From: Phoenix dactylifera
Lineage: Eukaryota; Streptophyta; Magnoliopsida; Arecales; Arecaceae
Length of the DNA: 64,000 nucleotides
Direction: 5' to 3'
Assembly: GCF_009389715.1 (NCBI RefSeq)
Contig: NC_052404.1
Location: forward strand, 10,114,480-10,178,479
Shown: in pieces, positions 23,320 through 39,600 of the stretch
Numbering within the stretch: the first letter of the stretch is position 1
How the letters are laid out: each line of letters begins with the position of its first letter
Notes under the pieces: model-generated
What the model was told of the DNA's origin: nothing
What the model saw: only the letters and a program-made list of their open reading frames with translations
Databases searched by the model: none
Program-made: the position numbers and the translations under genes

Positions 23320-24319
23320 CAACTCGGTACGACCATACATATTAAATGGTGTAGCACCACTGGGCTATGTTCAGCTGGCTTGCATTGAAGATACTATTTA
23401 TAATTTGTGCATCACAATTTGGATATGTCTCTCTATGTTTCACATGACATGCACATGCGCGCTGTTACTTTTTTATCCCTACATTCAGGGTTCTTAATGA
23501 ACTGGTTTGGATGCCATCATGCATTTAGATCATAAGAATGCTTTCACTGATTGATGATGTCCTGATCCAGTCTCTGTGCAGTCGTGACACCTGAAAACCT
23601 GCAATGCAGGCTTCTTTAAAATTGTGCCGCTTGCTTATATGTGAGAGAACCACTTCTGCACTCTAGTATAGTTGCTAACTTATGCATTTTCTAGATCAAA
23701 TTATATCCTCTTTTTTGTAAGTTGCTATATTATCATAATATATGGGAAGCCCATGAACTGGAAGCCCAGATGCCTATCTGTGCTGTTATCTTTTGCCATT
23801 TGCATCCATTTTTGGTTGGATCTGCCCTTTTTTTTGGTGATTACCTGCAGTGGTTTTGGTATTTGTATTCTATTACTGAGAGAATATTTTTGCAGCCTTT
23901 GGAGCCTGACCTTAACTAGAGAGGTCCTCTTCAGATGGGTATTTCTGTTGAATGATGAAGGTTTTGCAGTATTCTCAGAAGTCGCGGGCGGGCGAGCTGC
24001 CATGGCAAGTGTTGATTTTGATGCTCCGATTTAGATGCATTTTTCCCATTTCCAAGAATGAGGGCAGCAAGAGAAGGAGCTCTTTGTTTGTCTGAGTGCT
24101 AAATGCAAACCTAATGTTTCCTTGTGTAATTTCACAATGTTGGCATTTGGATGTTTGAGAGAGAAATTTTGCAGTTCTTTAGTTATCACACAGCGGGAGA
24201 ACTGTACTACATTCCTCGGTGAAGACTGTAGTAATCTCACCAAGGGATTATAGAGTAACATGGTTTGAAGATAGCAGGGTCTTTCTTGATTTTTTTTTTT
24301 AAATTGATACTTAAAGAGG
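23320..24319. other. 3' UTR and intergenic DNA
   Basis: This is the probable 3' UTR of the preceding gene followed by unremarkable AT-rich DNA. Open frames of 60-120 codons near 23.7-24.0 kb show no family resemblance. Confidence 0.5.
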
Positions 24320-24374
24320 AATGGGCAGCAATTCTTTTTTTTTTTTTTTTGGTAAAAATGGGCAGCAATTCTTT
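24320..24374 (-). mobile_element. Possible tail-only retroposon insertion
   Basis: An 18-base word (AATGGGCAGCAATTCTTT) occurs at 24320-24337 and again at 24357-24374. Between the copies is only a T run followed by GGTAAA, which on the minus strand is TTTACC plus poly-A. This is what target-primed reverse transcription would leave if it stopped almost at once: a long target duplication around a poly-A tail. The ACC-(A)n end resembles the LINE tail at 2850. Simple slippage around a T run is an alternative. Confidence 0.5.
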
Positions 24375-24412
24375 GATAAGCTCTAGGAGTTGATGTAATG
24401 GCAAACGTTGGT

Positions 24413-24828
24413 TAATGCAGTTTTTATCTCGTGTAATAATACAGATATTAAGATGGCGAAAGAGATGAAAAGCATCATCTGATCGCAGCTTCACCGAATG
24501 GAAGGATATTATCAGCTTATTGACATGGCGATGGGTATAAAAGATAATGGAATTTCATAAAAAAAAAGCTCATACACAACTGCATTTGTACATCATCCGT
24601 GGTCTCCAACTAGAATTGTGTAATGCAGTTTTTATCTCGTGTAATAATACAGATATTAAGATGGCGAAAGAGATGAAAAGCATCATCTGATCGCAGCTTC
24701 ACCGAATGGAAGGATATTATCAGCTTATTGACATGGCGATGGGTATAAAAGATAATGGAATTTCATAAAAAAAAAGCTCATACACAACTGCATTTGTACA
24801 TCATCCGTGGTCTCCAACTAGAATTGTG
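24413..24828. repeat. Exact 208-bp tandem duplication
   Basis: The unit from TAATGCAGTTTTTATC to TAGAATTGTG at 24413-24620 is followed directly by a second copy at 24621-24828. I compared the two base by base and see no difference, including the nine-A run. It is either a very young duplication or an assembly artefact. It lies between the 3' ends of the mitochondrial-protein gene and the tetraspanin gene. Confidence 0.95.
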
Positions 24829-25179
24829 CCCATTTTGTTCTCAACATTGGAGCAAGCATCCATTCTTTTGTCAATATGGAATCTATTCTCAGCATGCATT
24901 CTCCACAACTTGGGACGATGCCTGCTCTCAACCATCTCCATCTGATGTAGATGCCATGTTAATGAGCGATGCAGCCAATGACCATCATTTCGCAGCAGAG
25001 ACCTGGACAAACAAATCATTCCCTTCCAAAATCCTCCTCAGCATGCATCCCAATGGAGCTTCATCCGTCTCCTAGCACTACCACTCTATACACAACCAAA
25101 ATCTACAGCTTAAAGAAACCCAGCACAGCCTTCATGATACCATCTGTCATGACACAGAGCAGAGACGCGAAGCAGGGAG
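24829..25179 (-). other. 3' flank of the tetraspanin gene
   Basis: This is the probable 3' UTR of the minus-strand tetraspanin gene. No other feature is seen. The 106-codon open frame crossing the duplication is random in appearance. Confidence 0.5.
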
Positions 25180-26357
25180 CTAATAGAGCTGTTCCCTTCT
25201 GTCACGCCACCACCTCCACCTGCAAGGAAAGAACCATTGAGGTCCCTCATTCTAGCTTTGGTATATCAAGTACTATTATCCAGTAAAATTTGAATTGATT
25301 CCAATGTGAGCAAGCAAATATATAGGAAGAGTTCGAGTTGATATGGAGAGCAAGAAGGAAGGGAGGGGAATGATGATATTGGAGCACCAGTAGTAGTCCC
25401 AGCGGGGTCGGATTTTGGACATGCGGTTCTCGCCGTAGGGGTGCTCGGATTCGGCCCGGCGGGCGTTGCGGAAGGCGCAGCAGCCAATGGAGTAGATGGC
25501 AATGAGGAAGACGAGGACGACGACGTTGAGGACGGAAAGCTTGTGCCAGTCCCGCCGGACCTGCTCCAGCACGCCGGCCTTGCACGAGTCACAGCCGTAG
25601 CACAGCACGCTCGCCGCGTTGTTCCACCGGTAGCAGTCCTCGTCCTGTGCCGCCATCGCCGTCCCCGCGCTGTACGTGCACGACGTCGGTGGCTTGCAGC
25701 ACCCGGACTGCATGCAACCAATGCAACATAGAACAAGATAAAAGATTGTATACTCTGCATATGGAGCTCTCTTCTTCATAAACTCTCTCTCTCTCTCTCT
25801 AAATTGGAGTGCATGTCTCTCTCTGTTCTTTCAAGTCCTAACTTTCTTGTCAGGCTAAAGATTTAAATTCATTCAAATCTAATCACAAGCACCACGAGTG
25901 GCTCGTGATCGGCCTGTGTTGCAATGTCCTCTAATCCACATAGGTTACGGGTCAAGTTCACTCTGATACCATTTGTAACAATTTCGAAATTCACCCAAAA
26001 AAAACTAGCTTAGAGGTATTTTTGGAGTTTTTTAGTTCTGTATAAGTATCCAAATTTTTTTCAACAAATAACTAATGTAGGATTAAACACACGTCCGTAC
26101 GAATGCTCACAAGATATAATTTGCATTAGCTCAATCATGGCTAAGTCAACAGTAACACAAATTGCGCAAGAAATAAACAAAAATGATAATCCTAGCCACC
26201 TCGAAAGTAACGCAAGGAAGCTTATAATTTTCTTTACTTTCCTCTGTTCGTATCAATTTTTGAGAACAAAGCAAAGCTGCAGCTAACTCTTAAAATAGAT
26301 GGATCACTGACATCTGCCTTCATAATTCATAAGAGTGAGATTAAAATGTGTCTAATT

Positions 26358-26391
<34 letters not shown>

Positions 26392-27356
26392 TTCACAATT
26401 GGACTTCATCAGAAACCCAAGATGTGATGAGTAGCAAAAAGATGTTGCTATCCTAACGACACCTAAGTTTACCATGCAGCTCAAGATTTCAATAGCAGCT
26501 CCCAGAACTGCCAAACAGCTGCACAATTAATTGGCAAAATAATCAGAATTATATTATTATGGATCCTTGTAACTCTAGCTTCATGTAACTACTATCGCTC
26601 GGCATCTAGAATCACTAAAAAAAAAAAAAAACAAGAAGAAGAGCAGAGATCTCTGGCAACTTAGGTCAGATGCTGAAATTAGATGGTCTCAAAAGATAAT
26701 ATTGAAACCACCAAGCGATTGATAAAAAATAGGACTAATAATAATTATGCATCATCTCAATAGAGAAAGGCCGAGATCTTGATCATCTTTCCGAGTCCTA
26801 CGTGCAGGAGTAATAACAGATCGGACGGTTGTGAAAGCTGATCGTAGGAATTGGTTACCTGGATCGGCGTGAGGTCCTTCTGGAGGTAGTCCAAGGGAGT
26901 CCAGAGCGCAATCTTGGCGCAGGCCTTGGAGCCCACGACGCAGGCCCGCGCCGCCGTCCAGTACCGGTCCTCCGTGATCCGCCGCCGAAGCCACCCGGAG
27001 TAGTCCTCCATGTGGTATTCCCTGTACCCCCGGCCAGGCACCTGTACCCCGCCGCCGCCGCCGGTGACGGCGAACCCGAACACCGTCAGCCCTAGCAGCG
27101 CGGCGATGAGGACGAGCATCACCAGGAGGTAGAGCCACAGCGCCCACGCCACGTTGAAGCACGCCCCCACGAACCCCGCCAGCGACACTAGCAGCACCAC
27201 GAAACCCAGCACCAGCAGCGGCGTCTGCAGCGACGACTCGCACGTCGCCGAGCTCCGCGCCAGCCACAGCCCCCCTCCGATGATCGGAATCGACGCCAGT
27301 AGCGTCAAAAGATTCAAGTATCCGATCACCGTGTTGCTGAATCGGTACACAGCCAT
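25180..27356 (-). CDS. TET5/TET6: Tetraspanin of the TET5/TET6 class
   Basis: This is a four-pass plasma-membrane organiser that forms tetraspanin-enriched domains. There are three exons on the minus strand: 27356-26859, 25707-25388 and a 40-nt last exon 25219-25180. They join in phase 0 and phase 2 to give 285 residues, the family norm. Membrane helices lie at about 8-30, 45-67, 72-97 and 224-245. The large extracellular loop has the plant GCCKPP signature at 168-173 and further cysteines in ACAKI, EDCYRW and CYGCDSC. The phrase WTPLDYLQKDL before the splice site and DWHKLS before helix 4 match TET5/TET6 best. The last exon supplies the tail WRWWRDRREQLY. Without it the frame reads into unrelated sequence, so the splice is needed. 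Intron 1 is about 1.15 kb and carries a TRIM fossil and a GA microsatellite; intron 2 is 168 bp. Paralogue assignment is uncertain. Confidence 0.93.
25840..26111 (-). mobile_element. TRIM (short-LTR retroelement) fossil, copy A, in tetraspanin intron 1
   Basis: An LTR of about 138 bp (26111-25974) starts TGTGAGC and ends TTACA. It is followed after two bases by a TGGTATCAGAG initiator-methionine tRNA primer-binding site (25971-25961) and part of a short internal domain shared with the copy at 49.6-49.9 kb. There is no coding capacity, as expected of a terminal-repeat retrotransposon in miniature. No second LTR is evident, so the copy is broken. It lies in the same orientation as the host gene. 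Confidence 0.7.
26360..26388. repeat. GA microsatellite
   Basis: This is an uninterrupted AG run of about 29 bases within intron 1 of the tetraspanin gene. Confidence 0.95.
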
Positions 27357-27570
27357 CTCAACTCCTCTTTTTCTTCTCTCTCTCTCTCTCAGACTGGTTG
27401 GTATTGTTCTTGCTTCTTTGCTTGCTTTCTTTCTTGGACTGCTGGGTCTGGGAGTGGGGATTACTTTCCACTTCTTTTTTCTTTCTTTATATTGTTTTGA
27501 GCTTGGAGATTGGACTGCCTTGGTAATGTGGTTTCGGTTTTTCTTTTTTTTCAAAAAAAAGGGGCCACCT
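27357..27570 (-). promoter_or_regulatory. Tetraspanin 5' UTR and proximal promoter
   Basis: On the minus strand this is a GA-rich leader (AGAAAG/GAGAG tracts) immediately before the ATG. The open frame extends upstream without a stop, but that extension is low-complexity and lacks the family's N-terminal start. The initiator is therefore placed at 27356. Confidence 0.4.
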
Positions 27571-30500
27571 TTCCTAGTTTTGTAGGGTGTTGTAATGATG
27601 CTTCCCTTTTCCTGGTCCAGAGCATTCTGAACAGGATTTTAAATTTTCGAGTGCCCTGTGGGCAGATCTTTTCTTACTTGGATGTTAAGAAAGAATGGAG
27701 GGAGGTTGCTCTACGCCTTTCACTTTATGGATTCTTAGTGGAGATTCTTATCATTGTTTAGTGCATATAATGATGCTTTTAGGGATAAGATCACAGTTTC
27801 AGCAGCATGCTTTTGATAAGAATGAACCACACTGTGATCACTTTACTGCTTTAGGATGGGTCAAGCGTTCTAAAGAATCAGAACATGAAGTGACCTGTGC
27901 TTGATAGGATAAGGGCCCGATTCTGGGTGTCGAGTACAGCGTGCCAACTAGTATGGAGGGACTTCTACTGTTTTTGGACCAAGAGAATCTACTGTAAGCT
28001 TCTTGGACTTTTCACAAGTTATGAAATCTTCCTCCACAAACTCAAAGATCATGGAGTTTCGCAGAAGACTGTCCTTGATTGGTAAGGTAGCTCGCTTCTA
28101 TTAGGCTCTTTTCAAATCTTAAATCTTGCTGAATCTGGCCCTTATAACCAATCCCTCCAGGACAGAACAACCATTGCTGAAATAATCAGAACTGTTTGTA
28201 TGGATCTTTAAAAAGTGATATTGTGTTACTGTGTGTTTTGCAGGAATTTTCAGCACATCGGAGTTGGATTGTTGCATACAAATTTTCCAATTATGCAGCC
28301 AGGTTTGTAATGCCATGATACAAACTGCTTTGATTTCTGTATTTGAATTCTCATGATTTATCGTATCTTAATTTCTTGTAATATGTGATTGCTCGGGCAA
28401 GTTGGTAGATTTTTATTATGACATGAATTCTATCCTAATCCATCCATCACCGTGTTTGTGAGAGTTGTGATTGATTTAGAGTTTTTAAGATTTGTTGAAA
28501 GATCACTTTTCTTTTTACCCCAAAGAGATCAATTTTCTATTATTTTCTTTTTAACCATTGCCTTGTTCTTGCCTGATCTTTCCGATGACTGATATTTTTC
28601 TCATATTAGTCCATATATAGCCCTTAATACTGACAGTCTGGTTCATAAAATGTAAGTTTTTTGGCTGGAAAACAGGATATTTATGTTCATCTCTTTTCAG
28701 AATATTGAAATATGACCTTTTTTTTCTTCTGATACTCCTAAGGAGATTAAAAGCAGAACCATTCTCAGATAAAGAAAAAAAAAACTTCTGAAGAATAGAT
28801 TAAGGAGATGTATGAATTAAAAAATAAATCATGTACGCCATCAATATATATGGCCTTTCTGTCAATTCTTCAACTATCAGCTGCAATCTGATACATGCAG
28901 AAAACAGGCGAGTCTCAGGATTAGTCAACATGTCAAAGTCACAAAAACTAAGATGATTGAAAACTTTTAGTCGGGAGACTCACTGTCCATGAAAGGGTTT
29001 GGAAATAATGCTTGCTTGTGCAAGTATTGGTAAGGGCACATTTTCTTTGTTTTCCTCCGACCATAACCCCTATCAGCAAATGTGTTAAGCTAGAAAAAAA
29101 TAGATCATAGGGCATATAAGCTTCGGAAATGTGCTCCAATATTTAAGGAAAATTATATGAACAAAAAGCTATTCCGTTTGGATAAATATCACAGTACAAA
29201 AGGATGAAAACAAAGGTGCAGCTTATTTTTGTTTGTTATGTATGCTTCCTTCTGATTACCATACACTTTTCACAAAAGAAATTGTTTGCTAATTTCTTAG
29301 TATAATCACCACTTATAGGTACTATACCACATAATATGCATAAAGTTGCCTTACACATTTTAGGAGGTCCCATTCTCAACACATTCTGCTTGTCAAACAC
29401 GATATAGCAAAAGAAGACAATTACATCATCTTTATCTTTAAGATATGCTTCATCCATTCACTCTTAAATAAGCTTAGGTGGCACCAAAATGATAGGAAAG
29501 CTTCTAATAAGTGCGATCCTATGCCATCATATAACTCGTGACGATCATATAAAATCTAAATTATTCCAACCATCAACAAGATTCTAGAAATGCATTATAA
29601 CAATGATAAACATTATATTTTTATACTTGGGTAGGAATGCATGACTGAAATGGGTACTGCTTTCACCTGACAATAAGAAGCAGATTGGTTATGGCTTTGT
29701 AATCAACTCTAGACACATGAACATAGGGGGCCAGTGGCTGGTGGGTTTGGTTTCCATTCCTGGTTGGATTTTCAAGGCAGAGGAATGAAAAGATACCTGT
29801 CCCAAGGGACATCAATCCAAAATCTTAAGCAGCTCCTCTAATAGTTCTCAATAGTGACCGTTCCACTCTGTTTTTTTTTTTTTTCCTGAGAAGAATCATA
29901 TGTCCTTTTAACTAAATCAACTGTTAACTTACCTCAAAAGACTAGGATAACAAATTTGCAATGGCAAGCTTGTAAAGAAGGTTCAAAACAGAAGTATAAT
30001 TTCAGATAGAAGGAACGGTATCAGAGAGGCCATCTCAACATGTTTTTGCAGTTATTAAGTTCCAAAATTAATGCTTAATGAAAACCTCTTTCTTTAACCT
30101 TTTCTTTCTGCTGTCAAAGACAAAGCCTAAGTAGTTTCATGGATATTGTGATAAAACAAAACAGAACTAACAGTCTTCATTTTAAACGTGGCTATAAGTT
30201 CATTCCCTTAGCAAGAGGTAACTCAATGAGTAAGAGCCTCTTTGGAGAGCCAACCAGCTCAGCTGGCCTTCCTAAATACATGACTGACAAGGACATAGAA
30301 TGAAGTGAAGAATAAGTCTTCTTTTCAAACTTATTAGCATATAGTTGAAATTTCAAAAGTAAGGATATAAAAATGCTCACCACGAAGCACCTAGTACTAA
30401 GCAAAGTCCAACAAATCAACAAGAATAAAGTGGAAACCATCTTACTAATTCAATTTGAGTACCAAAACTACAAGCAAATTTAGAATCATAGTGCATCATT

Positions 30501-31200
30501 GAATAGTTACAGAACATCGACAAAATCCTCGTAGCCTTAGGCAATCATGATTTTCTAGAAGGATCGTGTTCATAAACTAAGAACAGGTGCATTCAGATAT
30601 ATCAAGTGTATTTGCAAAAAAAGCCATATCCACACAAAATAGCATATCCACACCAATCAATCAATCTATGTCATAAATGCAAATTGCAAGTTTACACTTT
30701 TGGTTAAAACTGCAAAACACTCCACACGCACATACGATACAACCATACACACTAAACAATATAATCAGTGGCACAGCTACAGCTATAATCTTCTGCATGG
30801 TTTGTCCCATCTGAAGTCCCATGGCTAAGCACTCTGTAAAAGTGAGGTAGATGTTATCTTTCGAAGCAACATAGTAATTGGCAAACCCAGCCAATATAAG
30901 GGGACTAGCAACAATATAACATGTTATTAATTAGTAAAGGATGGTAAGGGTAAAAATGGAGTTATCAAGAAATGCTTCTAAATGGACCATTTGTCAAATG
31001 CACATGATGCTTCATTGCAGAACAAGAATTATGTATTCTATAAATCATTTAGAATGATTTCATCTCGCCAGCAAGTCTATGGAATGAGAAATTCAGAGTG
31101 GTACAAAGTTCTTGGTAAACTATACTGCCTAGTTCCCTTTTCTAAATCGGCATGCAGGATGATATTTAACCAGCTAGGTGGAGAAGCTACATCTAGCATT
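27571..31200. other. Intergenic DNA, no recognised gene
   Basis: Several 60-80-codon frames exist, for example 30661-30894 minus (with one hydrophobic stretch) and 29236-29457 minus (with CxxC pairs). None matches a family I know or connects by convincing splice sites. A T run lies at about 29871-29885. I see no RNA gene. Confidence 0.4.
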
Positions 31201-31249
31201 GCATCTTTGTGTGAGCTATAACTCCTTAAAAAGTGTGAGAGAGAAAAGT

Positions 31250-32640
31250 TCAAACCTGATTTGTTATTTCATCTTCTCCAAAAACATTGGAATTGAAATC
31301 GTCACCTAACATGTGATAGAACAGAAGATCAAAATAAGTCATTGAGCATGAGAAATGCAGCATGAAAATTAGTTCAGTCTAGTGACTTGAATTGGGGCTA
31401 GTACCCTTCTCGTCTTCTGTCTTTGCTCCTAAGTTGGCCACTCCTACCACTTTTGGTTCCATCAGTCCTCATTTGCTCCCTAACAGAGAACTCAGACTCT
31501 GCTTTTGTTTTCTTAGATGAACTCTGACACGTGTGAACAGAACTGTCAGATGATTTGTGCCTTGATATTTAAAGATGAAATTTGCATGGAGAGCCTGGTG
31601 CCTCTGTTAGCCGACTTTTCCAGATGCATTTTCCCCCAAACATCCCTTCGCACTTTCATGGGAAATGGTCATGGTCTCAGAATTCTTATTCTCAGCAAAG
31701 GAGCCTTAGATGGATCAAGTGCCCGGCTTTCCATCCATAGGTTCCTCTTTGCCAGAACCATCTTTCAGTTCAGTGCTATTAATATCCATGTCCTCGTCAG
31801 ATGCTTCCTCTCTTTAATCTCATGGCGGGTTATCGTCATCAGAATATTCCAAACGACTATTTTTATTCGTCTCACATCTTATTAGTTCCTCTCCAGCATC
31901 GGGTTCGGGATCCTCCTCCTCAGCTAAGGAAGGGTCACACTTATCGAATTTACAAGAATCAGCATTTGGTTGGTCATTTGATAGTCCATAAGCGTTACAA
32001 AGATCACTCAAAATTGATTTGGTGTTGTCCCATATAAAGTTTGACCTCACTCCTATGTGAGCACCCATCAGTTTAGTCCTACATCGGTGGGCAAATTTGA
32101 GTACTTATACAGAACTAAGAAACACAAAAAAAACTTTCCGATTAGTCTTTTTGGGTGAGGTTCTGATTTGTTACACTCTGAAGCCTATGAAATGGCTGAC
32201 AAGTAGAAATAGGAAAGAGTGTGATAATTTAGATCCAAGGCATGCATTATGAGAAAGCAAATGAAAGCTTAGGAGGTCCTTCAAGAAGAGGCACTGTACC
32301 TGGGCATGGCACTCCAAGGCGAGGTGGAAGAATGCAGCTGTAACAGAATGCTGAATACTTGAGCTTGTCAAGCCTACACTGGCTGCAACTCTGTGCACTA
32401 TGGTCTGGTGTGCCCACCATTGAAAGGTTACCATTGAAAGGTTACAAGAGATTCAAGATTTCATTAGAGAAACAAGAAGCGAAGTAGTAATTACCAGCGA
32501 AGGGGGTGGGATGGGATGGGATGGACATCCGTGGCGGCTGCGAAGCAAGTGCGTGGGAGGAAGGGAGGGAGGATACGCTCCCGACGGCGCTCAAAAGAAA
32601 GATTACTGGTTCGGATGTCTGTCGCGAACTAACCAACTAC
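31250..32640 (-). pseudogene. Unrecognised split gene or host pseudogene
   Basis: Several coding-like pieces lie in order on the minus strand. A short first exon (ATG at 32528 to 32495) can splice cleanly in phase 1 to 32382-32300, giving MSIPSHPTPF and an ASVGLTSSSIQHSVTA segment. A long acidic stretch follows near 32040-31820 (DPSLAEEEDPEPDAGEE). Further acidic and basic pieces reading SDEDMDINSTELKDG and KKTKAESEFSVREQMR lie between about 31.8 and 31.4 kb, and a small splice-bounded piece reading DDFNSNVFGEDE lies near 31300. The later pieces are in different frames separated by stops with no good splice sites, so the locus looks like a decayed nuclear-protein gene or a mixture of exons. 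I do not recognise the family. Confidence 0.35.
32056..32175 (+). mobile_element. TRIM solo-LTR-like fossil, copy C
   Basis: About 120 bp runs from TGTGAGCACCC through TTAGTCCTACATCGG to GTTACA. It matches the LTR of the TRIM copies at 26.0 kb and 49.8 kb in layout. No internal domain or second LTR is present, and no clear target duplication is seen. It lies within the decayed locus at 31.2-32.6 kb. Confidence 0.6.
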
Positions 32641-34373
32641 GTGCTGAATTCTAGTTTGAAACTGGTCGTAGATATTATTTGAGTTGCAGGCATGAAACGT
32701 TCTTCTCGTAATGGTTCGATATTATTGGGGCCGGAACAGTGCTAATGCACCGTCTCGGGCTCGTCGGGGGACCGCGAGCTCTGGTTCAGTGGTTCTATAG
32801 GAAGGAGACATGACCCATCTACTCGCACAGATGAACTACTAGCTATTGCTTATTGTCTTTTGAGAGCTTTGGACAAGCAAGCTTCAGCTTGCAAATGATA
32901 CACATCACTTCGGTTTTTTATGGAGGAAGAGTAGATCTCTAACTGCGCACCTCTCTTGATCCACCATTCCAGATCTGTTTCTACAAAAAGAACTGCCTGG
33001 CTTGTGGGTTTAGTCAACTCAAGTCTTTAGTCAGGAGGCTGGAACTAATTTTTCTGAAATATTATTTCCAAAGTGCATTCAGGACAGGGTGGATCTAAAC
33101 CCTATCATCAGCTCATCATTTCACATTCATGGTCATGCCAAAAATTAATAACAAATGAAGATTTCATAGGGACTCTTTACAGGATATCAACCTTGTATAT
33201 CTAGCATTAAGTTATTTAAAGGATTTATTTATGATGCACATGCTCCATGAGTGATTGTAGTTCCAACTTAGTATAAAGTATTGTTTTACAAAATCTGCGA
33301 GAAAAAAAAATTCTGAAGTATTTAGGTTCTATGGAGGGTTTTATATAATAATGATTATGTCAACTTTGAAGTTTGAATTAATTCCAGGCACGCCATTTGA
33401 TGTGGCTGGTTCAAAGTTTCCATAAACCAAGAGAACTTATCTATAATATTTATGATCTATAGAGGGTTTTATATAACAATGCATTAACACTTATCTGAAC
33501 TTACAATTTACAAACTAGTCCGGCCGGCCGGCCGCATGTGGGACCAGATAAGGCCAGGCACGAAGGTCTTTGTTTTTTTTCAATTTTACCCCCTAACAGG
33601 TGTTAGTATTACAGCAAAGTCTTTTTAGTTTTCAGTAAAAACCACCTTCCTCATTCCTCAGCAGCCTCAACAAGTTCATATTAACAAGTTTAGTAGAGTG
33701 ATGCAGTGAATACGAGCAAGGTATAGAATCATGAACTGTCGCCTTAAAAATCTTCTCTACAGCAATGAATCATGGTCTTAAAAAATCTTCTCCATAGCCA
33801 TGGTGCATGGACCTGATAAACTTAATTCAGGCTGATAAACACGATTCTTTATAATGGATTCCAAAACGAAACAGAATTTTATCTGGTCTAGTGCAGCATG
33901 ATAGTTAGAGACATACGATGACATTCCAATTGATGACTTCTAAGATTTTAGTCATCCAAAATCATGAGATCCTCTACAAAAAGAATAAATAATTCATACT
34001 TAGGAGGAAATTCTGAGAACTCCAATAACCAACTGAAATACAAGTAGACCTTCATTCTTAGCTGATACATGTATAGAATATGCACAGTTGCATTAGCCTC
34101 CTTTTTACTTGCTATTGTCCAGCTACAGAAATATGCACAGTTGCACTGGCCTTTTTAACTTGCTATTGTCCAGCCCTGATGGACATACTTATATCAATGG
34201 CTGCTAAAAATACAGATACACTGGAGAATACTATATGGAAACCAATAAATTGAAGGCTGACAAAAGATGATATAAATATTCACCAAGCACCAAAGGTGGG
34301 CACTTGGTGGAAATGAATGTTCATGCTGCTTTGAACCTCCTGCTCTCTTCCTGCTTCAATTGACGGCGAGTTC
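32641..34373. other. Intergenic DNA with a diverged tandem pair
   Basis: No gene is seen. A short CCGG run lies near 33520-33533. At 34078-34180 a unit of about 53 bp (ATATGCACAGTTGCA ... CTATTGTCCAG) occurs twice with minor differences. The stretch next to 34373 should hold the 3' UTR of the carboxypeptidase gene. Confidence 0.5.
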
Positions 34374-38720
<4,347 letters not shown>

Positions 38721-38829
38721 TCTTATTTTACTATTTTTTTAGTATTTATTTTTTTTATAAAAAATAAAAATTATAGATTTTTTTTTTACTGACAGCTCCT
38801 TGGTCCTATGATTAAAAAATAAAAAAAAA

Positions 38830-39600
38830 TTATGATATATATAATATGGCCAAGTAATACACACTAAAAAAAATTAGTTATTTAATAAGACAATACACAT
38901 ATATAGGTAAATCGATACATAGTTTCTGATATATGGTATTCATGGTTCGATGATACGCACTTAGTAAATTAGCTATGTAGAAAATAAATATACATCTCGA
39001 AACAAATTAATACATATTTTTCAGAACATCAGATTTATCGGTACACACTGCATGACCGGAATCAGTATAGACACACTTGTCGACTTACTGATACATATTG
39101 TAAGCTTATTTGATGCATACCTAGCAGTGATTCGATACACACATCTAAATAAATTGGTACATCAACAGCATTCAGAATATACGATTTATTAGTACATATT
39201 ATATAGTCAGGTGATACACACCGAACAATTTAATTATCTCGCAGTCTAATACACACTTGTACATAAATTGATACATTATTTTCAAAATATAGTACTCATC
39301 AGCACCGATATACAGTTTGTAATACACACTTGTCGATTTACTGATACATACTGCAAGTTTATTTGATATAAATCCAGCAGTGATCCAATGCATACCTTCG
39401 GATAAATTGATGCACGGTTTTCATAACACACTTTTTACTTGTACATATTATATAGTCAGGTGATATATGCCAAGCAAATTAATCATCTTGCAAGCAATAC
39501 ACACATCTAGTTAATTGGTATATCGTTTTTTAGGTTAATTGATACATAGCTTTCAGAACATAGTACTCATCAGTACCAATATATAGTTTTCTATTTTTGT
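38830..39600. repeat. Diverged tandem array, period about 253 bp, ATACACA-rich
   Basis: The block ACACACTTGTCGAYTTACTG recurs at about 39071 and 39324, and the block TACATATTATATAGTCAGG recurs at matching spacing. Within each unit, short words such as GATACACAC, TTGATACAT and TTTCAGAACATAG recur every 20-40 bases. There are about three partial units. The array is AT-rich and non-coding. It could be a satellite-like minisatellite or the internal repeat of an unrecognised element. Confidence 0.75.

Noticed and set aside
30192-30440. Possible tRNA-derived SINE suggested by a GAGCTGGTTGGCTCTCC-like word on the minus strand
   Set aside because: No proper A and B boxes at the right spacing and no tail or target duplication could be found.
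38830-39600. CRISPR-like appearance of short recurring ATACACA words
   Set aside because: Spacing is irregular, the words are degenerate, and this is plant nuclear DNA; a diverged tandem array explains it.
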